Assembly (NCBI RefSeq): GCF_000376225.1
Contig: NZ_AQXL01000128.1
Span: 1-64,000 of the forward strand
Length of the DNA stretch: 64,000 nt
Direction of reading: 5' to 3'
From: Effusibacillus pohliae DSM 22757
GTDB taxonomy: Bacteria > Bacillota > Bacilli > Tumebacillales > Effusibacillaceae
Both the position numbers and the translations under genes were made by a program. Below the pieces are notes generated by a model that had not been told where the DNA came from, searched no databases, and saw only the letters and a program-made list of their open reading frames with translations. Below are positions 26,195-36,106 of this stretch, piece after piece (within the stretch, counting starts at the first letter, position 1; each line of letters begins with the position of its first letter).

Positions 26195-26550
26195 TACGAT
26201 TCCTCCCGGTCGGAGTTAATCTCCCGCAAGACCTCCTGGATTCTCGTGCTGTACTCGAGCGAGGTGTCCAGCTCGAACAGGATCTCCGGCGTCAGCCGCA
26301 ACCGGATTCGCCGTCCCACCTCGCTGCGGATAAATCCGGTCGCTTTCCGCAATGCCTCCAAAGTATCCTGTTTGGCTTGCTCGGAGCCGAGGACCGACAC
26401 ATAGACCTTGGCGATCTGCAGGTCACCGCTGACTTCCACGCCCGTCACCGTAACAAACCCGACGCGGGGATCTTTCAGTTCGTTGCGGATGATGTCGGAG
26501 ATCTCTTTTTTCAGTTGTTCGCCGACACGGCCGACACGAATTTTCCCCAT
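26194..26550 (-). CDS. rbfA: 30S ribosome-binding factor RbfA
   Basis: RbfA (118 residues) is a KH-like factor needed for late 16S rRNA 5'-end maturation and 30S assembly, especially in the cold. Family features are [24 protein letters not shown], and a C-terminal L-x-P-E-I-L-F-E-L-D. The ATG at 26550 is nine bases after GGAGG; an upstream in-frame GTG belongs to the ribosome binding site. Typically ylxP separates infB from rbfA in Bacillus, but only 118 noncoding bases do so here. Confidence 0.95.
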   Translation of the reverse strand: MGKIRVGRVGEQLKKEISDIIRNELKDPRVGFVTVTGVEVSGDLQIAKVYVSVLGSEQAKQDTLEALRKATGFIRSEVGRRIRLRLTPEILFELDTSLEYSTRIQEVLREINSDREES

Positions 26551-26668
26551 GCGAAACACCTCCTAAGACACCCCAAAAAGTGAAGAAAAAGCTTTGCAAG
26601 GAACGGAAGAAACCCGGTCCGCCTGGCTGCGACTGCTACCGGGTGCTTCCAAATTGAATTCGCTTGTG

Positions 26669-29113
26669 TTACTGAACTTTCACCGCTTCCATCACAAACG
26701 CTTCAATGATGTCGCCTTCCTTGATGTCATTGAAGTTTTCCAAAGTCAGACCGCACTCGTAACCTGCCGCCACCTCACGCACATCATCCTTAAAGCGTTT
26801 GAGCGATTCCAGCTTGCCTTCGTATACAACGATTCCGTTGCGGATCAAGCGAACTTCCGAATTGCGGGTGATCTTGCCGTCTGTCACATAGCAGCCGGCG
26901 ATCGTGCCGATTTTCGACACGTGGAACGTTTGCCGCACTTCCAGGCGGCCGACCACGACTTCCTTGTATTCCGGATCGAGCAACCCTTTCATGGCCGCTT
27001 CCAGTTCCTCGATCGCATTGTAAATCACCCGGTACAAGCGGATGTCGACTTTTTCCGATTCGGCCATTTTCGCCGCGTTCGGTTCGGGCCGGACGTTAAA
27101 GCCGATGACGATCGCGTTCGAGGCAGTCGCCAGCAGGATATCCGACTCGGTGATCGCACCGACACCCTTGTGGATGACGCGTACCCGGACGCCCGCCACA
27201 TCGATCTTTTCCAGCGCGCCGGTCAGCGCTTCCACCGATCCTTGCACGTCCGCCTTGATAATTACGTTCAGCTCTTTCATTTCGCCTTCCTGAATCTGTT
27301 TGTACAGATCCTCCAGCGTCACGCGGGTTTGCGCGTTCAGTTGCTCCTGGCGCTGCCTTGCGATCCGCTTCTCGATCAGCGCTCTCGCCTTGCGCTCATC
27401 ATCGTACACGACAAACAAATCGCCGGCGCTCGGCACATCGTTCAGTCCGAGGATTTCCACCGGATAGGACGGACCCGCCTCTTTCACGCGGCGGCCGCGG
27501 TCGTTTACCATCGCCCGCACCTTGCCGTACGTGGTGCCCGCCACCACAACATCACCGACGCGCAACGTCCCGTTTTGCACCAGCACGGTGGCGACCGGTC
27601 CGCGTCCCTTGTCAAGCTCCGCCTCAATCACGGTGCCGCGCGGCCGGGCTGTCGGATCCGCTTTCAACTCGGCCATTTCCGCCACCAGCAGGATCATCTC
27701 CAGCAGATTTTCGAGACCTTCTTTTTTCTTCGCTGAGATCGGCACAAAAATCGTGTCGCCGCCCCACTCCTCGGCCACCAGTCCGTATTCGGTCAGCTCC
27801 TGGCGCACACGGTCCGGGTTGGCGTCCGGTTTGTCCATCTTGTTGATCGCTACGATGATCGGCACGTTCGCCGCTTTCGCGTGGTTGATCGCTTCCACCG
27901 TCTGCGGCATCACACCGTCATCGGCCGCAACCACAAGCACGGTAATGTCGGTCACCTGCGCACCCCGTGCCCGCATGCTCGTAAACGCGGCGTGGCCCGG
28001 CGTATCGAGAAACGTAATCTTCTTGCCGTTGATTTCCACCTGGTAAGCGCCGATGTGCTGGGTGATACCGCCCGCTTCCTGCGCGGTGACGTTGGTTTCG
28101 CGGATCGCGTCAAGCAGCGTCGTTTTCCCGTGGTCCACGTGGCCCATGATCGTGACGATCGGCGGACGCTCGACCAGTTTGGCCGGATCCGCCTCTTCGA
28201 TCAGCATTTCCAGCGCTTCTTCGTCAACCGGTTCCTTGACGACCACTTCGATGTCGTAGTCACTCGCCACCAGTTCGATCGCGTCGGTGTCGATCTCCTG
28301 GTTGATCGTCGCCATAATACCGAGGAACAACAGCTTTTTGATCACTTCCGACGGCTCGCGCTTGATCAGTTTGGCGAATTCGCCGACCGTCATCGGCCCT
28401 TCGATTTCGATTTTTTTCGGGCCTTCCGGCTGCTTGGGAGCTTGCTGCTGCGGTTGCGGCCGCTGCTGGTTGACTCTGCCGCCTTTTGCGTTGCGGTTGT
28501 TTTGCGGCCCTACGGGCTTCCGGTTGTCTTTCGCTCCCTGCGGACCTTGCTTCGGTTTCTTGGCGATCTTTTCGCCCCGGGTGTAACGCGGATCATCCAA
28601 CACTTCCTCGACGATCGCGTCCGCTTTCTGCGCGTGCGCCACTGTCGGCCGCTGCTGCGCCTGCGGACGATTCGCCTGTGCAGCCGCCTGTGCTTGCGGA
28701 CGGTTGCCCTGTCCCTGGGCATGTCCGCGGTTCCGGCTGCCCTGCGGCTTGCCGTCGTCCCGTCGGTGGCCCTGTCCGGACGGCCGGTTTGCCTGCTCTT
28801 TCATATGGTCATGCGGCCGTTTTCCGTGCTTTTGTCCCTGGTTCTGCTTGCGCGGCTCCTGGCCGTGCGCCTGCTGCCCCTGCTCCTGTCCCTGTTGCGC
28901 CCGTTTGTCCTTCGCCGCCTGTTCGGTCTCCTGCTTCGCCTGCGCCCGGCTCTTCACGTCCGCCATGAATCCTTCAACGGCGGCAATCATCTCCGGATCC
29001 ATCACGCTCATGTGATTGTTGACCTGTATGTGCAACCGATTCAAAATCGTTATGATTTCCTTGCTCGACATGTTCATCTGTTTTGCGTATTCGTACACAC
29101 GTATCTTACTCAC
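26669..29113 (-). CDS. infB: Translation initiation factor IF-2
   Basis: This 814-residue GTPase places initiator tRNA on the 30S subunit. Order of parts: N-terminal IF2 domain ([10 protein letters not shown]), a long Gln/Gly/His/Asn-rich linker (about 65-200), a second IF2N region, the G domain with G-H-V-D-H-G-K-T-T near 322-330 and N-K-M-D, then domains II-IV. The GTG at 29113 follows GGGGGTG and gives the family start; another GTG three codons earlier is too close to the ribosome binding site. It overlaps ylxQ by eight bases within the nusA operon. Confidence 0.97.
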   Translation of the reverse strand: MSKIRVYEYAKQMNMSSKEIITILNRLHIQVNNHMSVMDPEMIAAVEGFMADVKSRAQAKQETEQAAKDKRAQQGQEQGQQAHGQEPRKQNQGQKHGKRPHDHMKEQANRPSGQGHRRDDGKPQGSRNRGHAQGQGNRPQAQAAAQANRPQAQQRPTVAHAQKADAIVEEVLDDPRYTRGEKIAKKPKQGPQGAKDNRKPVGPQNNRNAKGGRVNQQRPQPQQQAPKQPEGPKKIEIEGPMTVGEFAKLIKREPSEVIKKLLFLGIMATINQEIDTDAIELVASDYDIEVVVKEPVDEEALEMLIEEADPAKLVERPPIVTIMGHVDHGKTTLLDAIRETNVTAQEAGGITQHIGAYQVEINGKKITFLDTPGHAAFTSMRARGAQVTDITVLVVAADDGVMPQTVEAINHAKAANVPIIVAINKMDKPDANPDRVRQELTEYGLVAEEWGGDTIFVPISAKKKEGLENLLEMILLVAEMAELKADPTARPRGTVIEAELDKGRGPVATVLVQNGTLRVGDVVVAGTTYGKVRAMVNDRGRRVKEAGPSYPVEILGLNDVPSAGDLFVVYDDERKARALIEKRIARQRQEQLNAQTRVTLEDLYKQIQEGEMKELNVIIKADVQGSVEALTGALEKIDVAGVRVRVIHKGVGAITESDILLATASNAIVIGFNVRPEPNAAKMAESEKVDIRLYRVIYNAIEELEAAMKGLLDPEYKEVVVGRLEVRQTFHVSKIGTIAGCYVTDGKITRNSEVRLIRNGIVVYEGKLESLKRFKDDVREVAAGYECGLTLENFNDIKEGDIIEAFVMEAVKVQ

Positions 29114-29432
29114 ATGCTTCACCCCCGATTTGTTCCCTTGACAACTGCAAAATCCGTCCGGCGAAGCCCTGGTTCACCACCACGGCGACCGCCCGCTCGA
29201 TCTTGCCCAATGCCCTGCCGAGTTCCTGTTTGGTGCCGATTTCCACCAGCGGAACCTGATAAGTGCGGCATTTGTCGCGGTACTTCTTTTTGGTGTTCGG
29301 GCCCGCATCCTGGGCAACCACGGTTAACGCCGCCTTGCCGGCGCGAATCCGCGCCAGGCACGCTTCGTCTCCCGTCACCACCGCTCCGGCTCTCATCGCC
29401 AATCCCAACAGGTTGAATACCCGTTTATCCAT
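29106..29432 (-). CDS. ylxQ: YlxQ, L7Ae/L30e-family RNA-binding protein
   Basis: This 108-residue protein has the L7Ae fold, with L-L-G-L-A-M-R-A-G, the A-L-T-V-V-A-Q-D-A core strand and K-Y-R-D-K-C, as in the ylxQ (rplGA) genes found between rnpM and infB. It is expected to bind kink-turn or related RNA motifs; its cellular role is not settled. It overlaps both neighbours, by eight bases with rnpM and with infB, so translation is tightly coupled. Confidence 0.93.
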   Translation of the reverse strand: MDKRVFNLLGLAMRAGAVVTGDEACLARIRAGKAALTVVAQDAGPNTKKKYRDKCRTYQVPLVEIGTKQELGRALGKIERAVAVVVNQGFAGRILQLSREQIGGEACE

Positions 29433-29703
29433 CTGCTTTCACCGTTGCCAAATCGCTTTCCAACTGCCGGTACACTTCGTCGGACACGGTGATTTTCAGG
29501 GAACGGTCCAACGCTTTTTTCTTTTTCGCGATTTGGAAACAGGCAAGCGACTTGCATAGATAAGCGCCTCGCCCCGCTTTCTTCCCGGTCGGGTCGAGGA
29601 ACACCTGATCATCCGGACTGTGCACCACGCGAATCAGTTCGCGCTTCGGTTTCATTTCCTGGCAGCCGACACATTTGCGAAGCGGGATTTTTTTCTGCGT
29701 CAT
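29425..29703 (-). CDS. rnpM: RNase P modulator RnpM (YlxR)
   Basis: This 92-residue YlxR-family RNA-binding protein has the R-K-C-V-G-C near residues 9-14 and G-R-G-A-Y-L-C near 45-51 that define the family. B. subtilis RnpM binds RNase P RNA and modulates its activity. It follows nusA by 17 bases and overlaps ylxQ. The Lys-rich stretch [11 protein letters not shown] is the conserved basic surface. Confidence 0.93.
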   Translation of the reverse strand: MTQKKIPLRKCVGCQEMKPKRELIRVVHSPDDQVFLDPTGKKAGRGAYLCKSLACFQIAKKKKALDRSLKITVSDEVYRQLESDLATVKADG

Positions 29704-29720
29704 TGGAAATCCCCCCGCCT

Positions 29721-30803
29721 TTACCGTTCAACCTCATGCTCAATGTCAAGTTCCGGATCGTCAGCTGCAGGCCCCATCTGCGATTCGCTCTTGATATCGA
29801 TCTTGCACCCGGTCAGTTTGGCCGCCAGGCGGGCGTTTTGCCCCTCTTTGCCGATCGCCAGCGAAAGCTGGTAATCGGGTACGACGACGCGGGCGACTTT
29901 TTCCGATTCTTCCACATCCACTTTGACGACTTTCGCCGGTGACAGTGAATTGGCCACAAATTCGGCCAAATCGCTGCTCCAGCGGACGATGTCGATTTTC
30001 TCGCCTTTTAGTTCGTTGACGATCGCCTGCACGCGGGCGCCGCGCGGACCGACGCATGCTCCCACCGGATCGACGTCCGGATTTTTTGTGTGCACCGCAA
30101 TCTTCGACCGCTGGCCCGCTTCCCGTGACACAGATTTGATCTCGACGACGCCCTCGTAAATTTCCGGCACTTCCAGTTCGAACAACCGCTTCAAAAGCCC
30201 AGGATGCGTGCGCGACACGAGAACTTGCGGCCCTTTGGTCGTCTTCTCGACTTTTGTAATATATGTCTTGATGCGATCGTTTTGTTTAAACTTCTCCCCC
30301 GGTATCACTTCGGCAAACGGCAGCACCGCCTCGACCTTGCCAAGGTCGACATAGTAGTTGCGGGCGTCCTGCCGCTGGACGACGCCGGTCACAATATCTT
30401 CCTCGCGATCGATAAATTCGGAATAGATCAAACCCCGTTCCGCTTCCCGGATCCGCTGCGTCACCACCTGTTTGGCGGTCTGGGCGGCAATCCGGCCGAA
30501 ATCGCGCGGCGTCACCTCAATCTCGACAATGTCCCCGATCTGGATGCCCGGATCGATCTGCTCCGCCGCATCCAGCGAGATTTCCAGCCGCGGATCCTCC
30601 GGCTCCTCCACCACCTGCTTGCGGGCGAACACTTTGACGTCCCCCGTCTGCCGGTTGATGTCGACACGGACGTTCGCGGCCGAATTGAAATTCCGCTTGT
30701 AACCGGAGATCAGCGCCGCTTCGATCGCTTCGATCAGCACATCTTTTTTGATCCCTTTTTCCCGTTCGAGAGCTTCCAGCGCCTCGATAAAATCGACGTT
30801 CAT
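29721..30803 (-). CDS. nusA: Transcription termination/antitermination protein NusA
   Basis: NusA (360 residues) binds RNA polymerase and nascent RNA to control pausing and termination. N-terminal RNAP-binding domain ([13 protein letters not shown]), an S1 domain (about 135-200) and two KH domains (G-A-C-V-G-P-R-G and [12 protein letters not shown]) are present. It lacks the C-terminal acidic repeats of E. coli, normal for Firmicutes. An in-frame upstream start exists, but ATG at 30803 follows GGAGGAG. It is second in the rimP-nusA operon. Confidence 0.97.
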   Translation of the reverse strand: MNVDFIEALEALEREKGIKKDVLIEAIEAALISGYKRNFNSAANVRVDINRQTGDVKVFARKQVVEEPEDPRLEISLDAAEQIDPGIQIGDIVEIEVTPRDFGRIAAQTAKQVVTQRIREAERGLIYSEFIDREEDIVTGVVQRQDARNYYVDLGKVEAVLPFAEVIPGEKFKQNDRIKTYITKVEKTTKGPQVLVSRTHPGLLKRLFELEVPEIYEGVVEIKSVSREAGQRSKIAVHTKNPDVDPVGACVGPRGARVQAIVNELKGEKIDIVRWSSDLAEFVANSLSPAKVVKVDVEESEKVARVVVPDYQLSLAIGKEGQNARLAAKLTGCKIDIKSESQMGPAADDPELDIEHEVER

Positions 30804-30925
30804 AAAGCCGTTTCTCCTCCTTCTGATCAAGGATGATCACCTCCGCAACACCTCCCGCCATTGCGCGGCCAGGTACCATGGGTGCCGCCGTACGGATAAC
30901 GAGGTGCTTTTCGCGGAGCCGCATT

Positions 30926-31399
30926 TTAAAAGGTAACAGACAAACGCGCGCCCGCAATCTTATTGAGCGGAATGTGGCATTGTTTGCGCACCGTTTTTTG
31001 CAATTCGGCCACCACAAGCCACTCACCGTCATAGGAGACCAGTTCGCCGTTGAATTCTTTTTTGCCATCGACCGGTTCATACGTGGTGATATGTACCTGT
31101 TTGCCGATTGCCCTTACAAAATCGGACGGTTTCTTCAACGGACGCTCCGCACCCGGAGAGGACACTTCCAGGAAATAGCTGGTCGGTATCGGATCCACTT
31201 CATCCAGTTTGCCGGATAACGCCTCGCTGACGCGGCCGCAATCTTCAATATCGACGCCGCCCGGCTTGTCGATGAAGATCCGCAGAAACCAATTGGCCCC
31301 TTCCTTCGCGTACTCGACATCCACCAGTTCAAGCCCTTCTGCCGCGACGATCGGCGTCACCAGTTGTTCCACAATCTCTACCACTCTGGATTTCGACAT
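30926..31399 (-). CDS. rimP: Ribosome maturation factor RimP
   Basis: RimP (157 residues) is required for 30S maturation. It shows the family features [20 protein letters not shown], the S-S-P-G-A-E-R-P-L motif near 90-98 and a C-terminal SH3-like domain. The frame is open to 31459, but the ATG at 31399 follows GGAGGGATT. It is the first gene of the rimP-nusA-rnpM-ylxQ-infB operon and lies after the polC hairpin. Confidence 0.96.
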   Translation of the reverse strand: MSKSRVVEIVEQLVTPIVAAEGLELVDVEYAKEGANWFLRIFIDKPGGVDIEDCGRVSEALSGKLDEVDPIPTSYFLEVSSPGAERPLKKPSDFVRAIGKQVHITTYEPVDGKKEFNGELVSYDGEWLVVAELQKTVRKQCHIPLNKIAGARLSVTF

Positions 31400-31440
31400 G
31401 TAATCCCTCCTGGGCATTCTGCAACCCTTATATAATATCG

Positions 31441-31461
31441 AAAGAGTGGGTTTCCCCACTC
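31441..31461 (-). terminator. Hairpin after polC
   Basis: Minus strand GAGTGGG, short GAAA-type loop, CCCACTC, then CTTTCG. The stem is good but the T tract is short, so it may be a weak terminator or RNA-stabilising hairpin between polC and rimP. Confidence 0.55.
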
Positions 31462-31544
31462 TCGAAGATCGGCAATATCACCTAATATACCTTTATTATT
31501 ATAGCACGGGCAAGCATCTTAAGCAAGCCGTTCAGAGCAAACGG

Positions 31545-34500
31545 TCAGAACAAACTGAGCTGGTTGGTCTCCGGCAGGTCTTTCAGGCAGCCGAACCCCT
31601 GCAGCAGTTCGATCACCGTTTTCGAAACACGGGACCGCTGCTGCAGGTCTTCCACTGACAAAAACGGGCCTTCTTCCCTCGCCGCGACGATGCCTTTGGC
31701 GGCCGACTCGCCGACGCCGGCAAGCGCCCCGAACGGCGGCAGCAAGCCGTCCTCCAGCACCTGGAATTTGATCGCGTCCGACTTGTAGAGATCAAGCGGA
31801 TAGAACTTGTAGCCCCGCGCCGTCATCTCCAGTGCCAATTCAAGGACAGTGTGCAGCGCTTTTTCCTTGGGCGTGGCCGATAACCCTTTCGCTTCGATCT
31901 CTTCAATCTTTTTCCAGATGGCCTGGTAGCCCTGACACATCAATTCGAGGTCGAAGTCATCCGCCCGCACGGAAAAATAGGTCGCATAAAATTCCAACGG
32001 CCGGTACACCTTAAACCAGGCGATCCGCACAGCCATCAGCACGTACGCCGCGGCGTGCGCCTTCGGGAACATGTATTTGATCTGCTTGCACGACCAGATG
32101 TACCAATCGGGCACGCCGAACGATTTCATGTATTCCTCGTCTTCCGGCGAGACGCCTTTCCCTTTCCGCACCGACTCCATGATTTTGAACGCGCGGCTCG
32201 GTTCCAGCCCCTGGTAGATCAGGTAGACCATGATGTCGTCGCGGCATCCGATCACATCGGACAGTTTGCAGATTCCCTTGCGGATCAGTTCCTGCGCGTT
32301 GTTCAGCCAGACGTCGGTGCCGTGCGACAGACCGGAGATCTGAACCAGTTCGGCGAACGTGCTCGGTTTCGTCTCTTCCAGCATCTGGCGCACGAACTTG
32401 GTGCCGAATTCCGGGATCCCGTAGGTGCCCGTTTTCGAGCGGATCTGTTCCGGCGTGACGCCAAGTGCTTCCGTGCTGCTGAACAGCGACATGACTTTCG
32501 GATCGTCCGTCGGGATCGTTTTCGGATCGATGCCGGTCAAATCCTGCAGCATGCGGATCACGGTCGGATCGTCGTGCCCGAGGATGTCCAGCTTCAGCAG
32601 ATTATCGTGAATCGAATGGAAGTCAAAATGGGTCGTCCGCCACTCCGAACTGCTGTCGTCTGCCGGATATTGAATCGGACAGCAATCGTAAATGTCCATG
32701 TAGTCGGGCACGACGATGATGCCGCCCGGATGCTGGCCGGTCGTCCGCTTGATGCCTGTGCAGCCGTTCACCAGGCGGGTGATCTCCGCACTGCGCAGAT
32801 TGAGTCCTTTTTCCTCCGCATATTTTTTCACGTAGCCGAAAGCCGTTTTTTCCGCCACCGTGGCGATCGTCCCGGCCCGGTAGACGTTGTCGACGCCGAA
32901 CAGTTCCTGCGTGTACTTGTGCGCGCGCGGCTGGTATTCACCCGAAAAATTGAGGTCGATATCGGGGACCTTGTCCCCTTTGAAGCCGAGGAACGTTTCG
33001 AACGGGATGTCCTGCCCGTCTTTTTTCAGTTTGGTGCCGCATTTCGGACAGTCTTTGTCCGGCAGGTCGAATCCGGAGCCGACCGAACCGTCCGCGATAA
33101 ACTCGCTGTATTTGCAGGACGGGCAGAGGTAATGAGGCGGCAGCGGATTGACCTCCGTGATTTCCGAAAATGTGGCGACCAGCGAAGATCCGACCGATCC
33201 GCGCGAACCGACCAGGTAGCCGTCTGACAGCGATTTTTTGACCAGCCGCGACGAGATCAGATAGATCACGGCAAATCCGTGCGTAATGATCGAGTTCAAT
33301 TCTTTTTCCAACCGCTTTTCGACGATTTCCGGCAGCGGATCGCCATACAGCCTGCGTGCCGTATCGTAGCACATGTTGCGCAGTTCGTCATCCGCCCCTT
33401 CGATCACAGGCGTGTACAATTTGTCCGGGATCGGGCTGACGTCATCGATCTGCTCGGCGATCAGGCGGGGATTGTCGACCACGATCCGCTTCGCCGCCTC
33501 TTCACCCAGATAGGAAAAAGCGGCCAGCATCTCATCCGTCGTCATAAAGTACAGCGGCGGCTGGTCGCCTGCCTGCGCGTCGCCGACCGATTGCAGGAAC
33601 ACGTCGCGGTAGATTTCGTCTTCCGGGTTGAGAAAATGGACGTCCCCCGTCGCCACCACCGGCTTGTCGAGCTGCCTGCCGATCTCCAGGATCTGCCGGT
33701 GATACTCCTTGACCGATTCGAGCGAGGAGACCGACTCGTTTTTCAATAGAGGTTTGTAATGCACAAGCGGCTGGATTTCCAGATAATCGTAAAATTTGGC
33801 GATCTCCTGCAGTTCCTGCTCGTTTTTCCCGCGCAAAATCGCCTGGAACAGCTCCCCTTGCTGGCAGGCGGTCCCGACCAGCAGCCCTTCCCGGTATTTC
33901 ACGAGCAGGCTGCGGGGCACCCGGGGATGCCGGTAAAAATAGTTCACATGCGACTCGGACACGATTTTGTACAAATTTTTCAGTCCCGTTTTGTTGCGTA
34001 CCAAAATCGTCGCGTGAAACGGGCGCATTTTCGAGTAGTCGATATCGCCGTCGTTTTCGTTCAGACGGGACAGCCGGTCCATCCCGCGTTCTTTCATGTC
34101 TTTCAGCATATGCTGAAAGACCTTGGCGAGCGCCACCGTGTCGTCCAATGCGCGGTGGTGGTTGACCAGCTCGACGCCAAATTTTTGCGTCAGCGTTTTC
34201 AGCTTGTAATTTTTCTCCGACGGATACAGCTTGCGGGCCAACGGCAGCGTGTCGAGCACCGGATTGGTCCATTTCGGCATGCCGATCCGCGATGCGCAGA
34301 CCGAGATAAAGCCGAGGTCGAATTCCGCGTTGTGCGCCACGAGCACGGCGTCTCCCACAAACTCGCGGAATTTGGGCAGCGCTTCCGCCAGTTTCGGCTG
34401 CCCATTCACCATCTCGTTGGTGATGCCGGTCAGTTCGGTGATTTTCGGAGAAATTTCCATTTCCGGATCGATCAGCGTCGTCCACTCTTCAAGGATCTCC

Positions 34501-35870
34501 GATCCTTTCATTTTGACCGCCGCGATTTCGATCAGCGTATTTTCCGCCGCGTTCAGGCCGGTCGTCTCCGTGTCAAACACGACGTACGGCGTATCCGCAT
34601 CGATCGGGCAGTCGTTGGCCTCCGACAGATTGTACACAATCGGCACACCGTCATCGACGACATACGCTTCCAGTCCCAAAATGCACTTGATGCCCGCTTT
34701 TTTGGCGGCGCTGTAAGCCTCCGGGAACGACTGAACCACCCCATGGTCGGTGATGGCGATCGCCGGATGGCCCCATTTCGCCGCCTGCGCCACCAGTTCC
34801 TTGACCGGCGTCACCCCGTCGAGGGCGCTCATCTGCGTATGCAGGTGCAGCTCGACCCGCTTTTCCGCCGCCGTATCCTTGCGGGCGGGCGGCTCGATCT
34901 CAAACAGATCCTGCACGATCAGCACGAGTTCCTTGGCGAACGTGTCAAACTGGACCGAGCCGCGTACCTGCACCCACTTGCCGTCTGCCAGCAGTTTGAG
35001 GGTGTCCAGCTGTTTGCCTTCTTTAGCGAATATCTTGCACATGATCGAGTCGGTAAAATCGGTGATATTGAACTGAAAAAGCGTCCGGCCGCTGGCCAGT
35101 TCCCGCGTCTCGAGGCTGAACACTTTGCCTTTGACCGCCACTTTCCGCATTTCGTCGCCGATTAATCGGATCTCGCTGAGCGGGTCGTCGATTTCGCGGC
35201 CGATCGCCAATTTTTCGGGAGCGGGCGGTTCGGCCGCTGGCGGCTCCGCCTCATTTTCCTTCTCCTCTTCCGCGATCGCTTGCCGCATCTGTTCGAGCAG
35301 TGTCTGTTCCTGCTCGATCGCCTTTTGCCGGATCGACTCTACTTTCTCCTGCGCCTGTTCATCCAGCTGGAAGCAGATTTGCACCATCAGACCGACTTCG
35401 TCCCGAAACCATTTTTCCAAAGCGGACGAGATGCCTTTTTTCTGCATGCGCTCGAGAGCCAGTTGGTCGATCAGCGCAACCGCAATCTGGTTGCCTGTGA
35501 CAGCCCTTTCCGCCTGCCGCAGCGCGTTGGCGGACACCGGATCGCTGGCGCAGACCGTTTCGATGCTGAGGTTCCAATAGGCCTCGACCCATTTTTCCAG
35601 ATTGGCCACGTCAGCCGGGTAGCGAAAGCGCGTTTGGATGGCGGCTTGCAACGGCAGCCGCTGGCGAAGCGCCTGCGTGATCTGCCGGTAGACATCCGGC
35701 GGCAACCGGTCCAGGACTGCAAGGCAGATCACCACCTGCTGCCTGGAACGGGAGACGATCACTTTTTCCACCATTGCCCGCTCCGCATGCTGCAGCACGG
35801 CCGGATCCTCCCATCCCAGCAGCTCGCGAAACTCGGACAGACGTTTCCCATTGGTTTCCACCAAACTCAA
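31545..35870 (-). CDS. polC: DNA polymerase III subunit alpha, PolC type
   Basis: PolC (1441 residues) is the main replicative polymerase of low-GC Gram-positives, with built-in 3'-5' exonuclease. Order: N-terminal domain, OB fold (about 245-320), split PHP domain starting L-H-L-H-T near 337, the inserted DEDD exonuclease with D-T-E-T-T-G-L near 430, a C-x2-C ... C-x2-C zinc motif near 905-930, the polymerase core with P-D-I-D-L-N-F near 968, and the helix-hairpin-helix and C-terminal clamp region (tail L-S-L-F). Start is TTG with GGGAGGGGG upstream. Full length, no disruption seen. Confidence 0.98.
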   Translation of the reverse strand: MSLVETNGKRLSEFRELLGWEDPAVLQHAERAMVEKVIVSRSRQQVVICLAVLDRLPPDVYRQITQALRQRLPLQAAIQTRFRYPADVANLEKWVEAYWNLSIETVCASDPVSANALRQAERAVTGNQIAVALIDQLALERMQKKGISSALEKWFRDEVGLMVQICFQLDEQAQEKVESIRQKAIEQEQTLLEQMRQAIAEEEKENEAEPPAAEPPAPEKLAIGREIDDPLSEIRLIGDEMRKVAVKGKVFSLETRELASGRTLFQFNITDFTDSIMCKIFAKEGKQLDTLKLLADGKWVQVRGSVQFDTFAKELVLIVQDLFEIEPPARKDTAAEKRVELHLHTQMSALDGVTPVKELVAQAAKWGHPAIAITDHGVVQSFPEAYSAAKKAGIKCILGLEAYVVDDGVPIVYNLSEANDCPIDADTPYVVFDTETTGLNAAENTLIEIAAVKMKGSEILEEWTTLIDPEMEISPKITELTGITNEMVNGQPKLAEALPKFREFVGDAVLVAHNAEFDLGFISVCASRIGMPKWTNPVLDTLPLARKLYPSEKNYKLKTLTQKFGVELVNHHRALDDTVALAKVFQHMLKDMKERGMDRLSRLNENDGDIDYSKMRPFHATILVRNKTGLKNLYKIVSESHVNYFYRHPRVPRSLLVKYREGLLVGTACQQGELFQAILRGKNEQELQEIAKFYDYLEIQPLVHYKPLLKNESVSSLESVKEYHRQILEIGRQLDKPVVATGDVHFLNPEDEIYRDVFLQSVGDAQAGDQPPLYFMTTDEMLAAFSYLGEEAAKRIVVDNPRLIAEQIDDVSPIPDKLYTPVIEGADDELRNMCYDTARRLYGDPLPEIVEKRLEKELNSIITHGFAVIYLISSRLVKKSLSDGYLVGSRGSVGSSLVATFSEITEVNPLPPHYLCPSCKYSEFIADGSVGSGFDLPDKDCPKCGTKLKKDGQDIPFETFLGFKGDKVPDIDLNFSGEYQPRAHKYTQELFGVDNVYRAGTIATVAEKTAFGYVKKYAEEKGLNLRSAEITRLVNGCTGIKRTTGQHPGGIIVVPDYMDIYDCCPIQYPADDSSSEWRTTHFDFHSIHDNLLKLDILGHDDPTVIRMLQDLTGIDPKTIPTDDPKVMSLFSSTEALGVTPEQIRSKTGTYGIPEFGTKFVRQMLEETKPSTFAELVQISGLSHGTDVWLNNAQELIRKGICKLSDVIGCRDDIMVYLIYQGLEPSRAFKIMESVRKGKGVSPEDEEYMKSFGVPDWYIWSCKQIKYMFPKAHAAAYVLMAVRIAWFKVYRPLEFYATYFSVRADDFDLELMCQGYQAIWKKIEEIEAKGLSATPKEKALHTVLELALEMTARGYKFYPLDLYKSDAIKFQVLEDGLLPPFGALAGVGESAAKGIVAAREEGPFLSVEDLQQRSRVSKTVIELLQGFGCLKDLPETNQLSLF

Positions 35871-35893
35871 AGGTCAACCCCCTCCCAAAGATA

Positions 35894-36089
35894 CCCCACA
35901 AAGTGACGCAAAGCGTTGGAGCGTATTCTGATTGCTTTGTACCAAGAGGGCACGAGTCTCGCCATGGCGCCGGGGCCCCCGCTAAGTGCTTGCACTTAGT
36001 GGGGTGGGCTATTGCGCCAGGTCTCGCTTTGCACCCAAAGGGCACGAGTCTCGCCATGGCGCTAAAGCGCCAGGTCTCGCTTTGTGGGG
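35894..36089. repeat. Nested palindromic repeat element between polC and a glycosyltransferase gene
   Basis: A perfect 10-base outer inverted repeat CCCCACAAAG / CTTTGTGGGG bounds the element. Inside are two copies of a unit: GGGCACGAGTCTCGCCATGG plus CGC (35948-35970 and 36040-36062), then GCGCCAGGTCTCGCTTTG (36014-36031 and 36067-36084). In the second copy the two halves are separated by only TAAA; in the first by 43 bases holding another palindrome (arms CTAAGTGC and GCACTTAG, extended by CCCC/GGGG, 35977-36004). The first part (CAAAGTGACGC) resembles the palindromes at 45.4 and 59.1 kb. It has no coding capacity; a mobile or REP-like element is likely. Confidence 0.75.
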
Positions 36090-36106
36090 GCCCCGATTTC
36101 CGCTTG

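Noticed and set aside
26560-26600. Possible further copy of the CCCATCAAAGTG palindrome (ACCCCAAAAAGTGAAG)
   Set aside because: Only short similarity and no matching second arm; treated as chance.
35881-36106. CRISPR array, suggested by the repeated GGGCACGAGTCTCGCC units
   Set aside because: Only two copies, unequal spacing, the intervening sequence is itself palindromic, and no cas genes are near; it is a palindromic repeat element.
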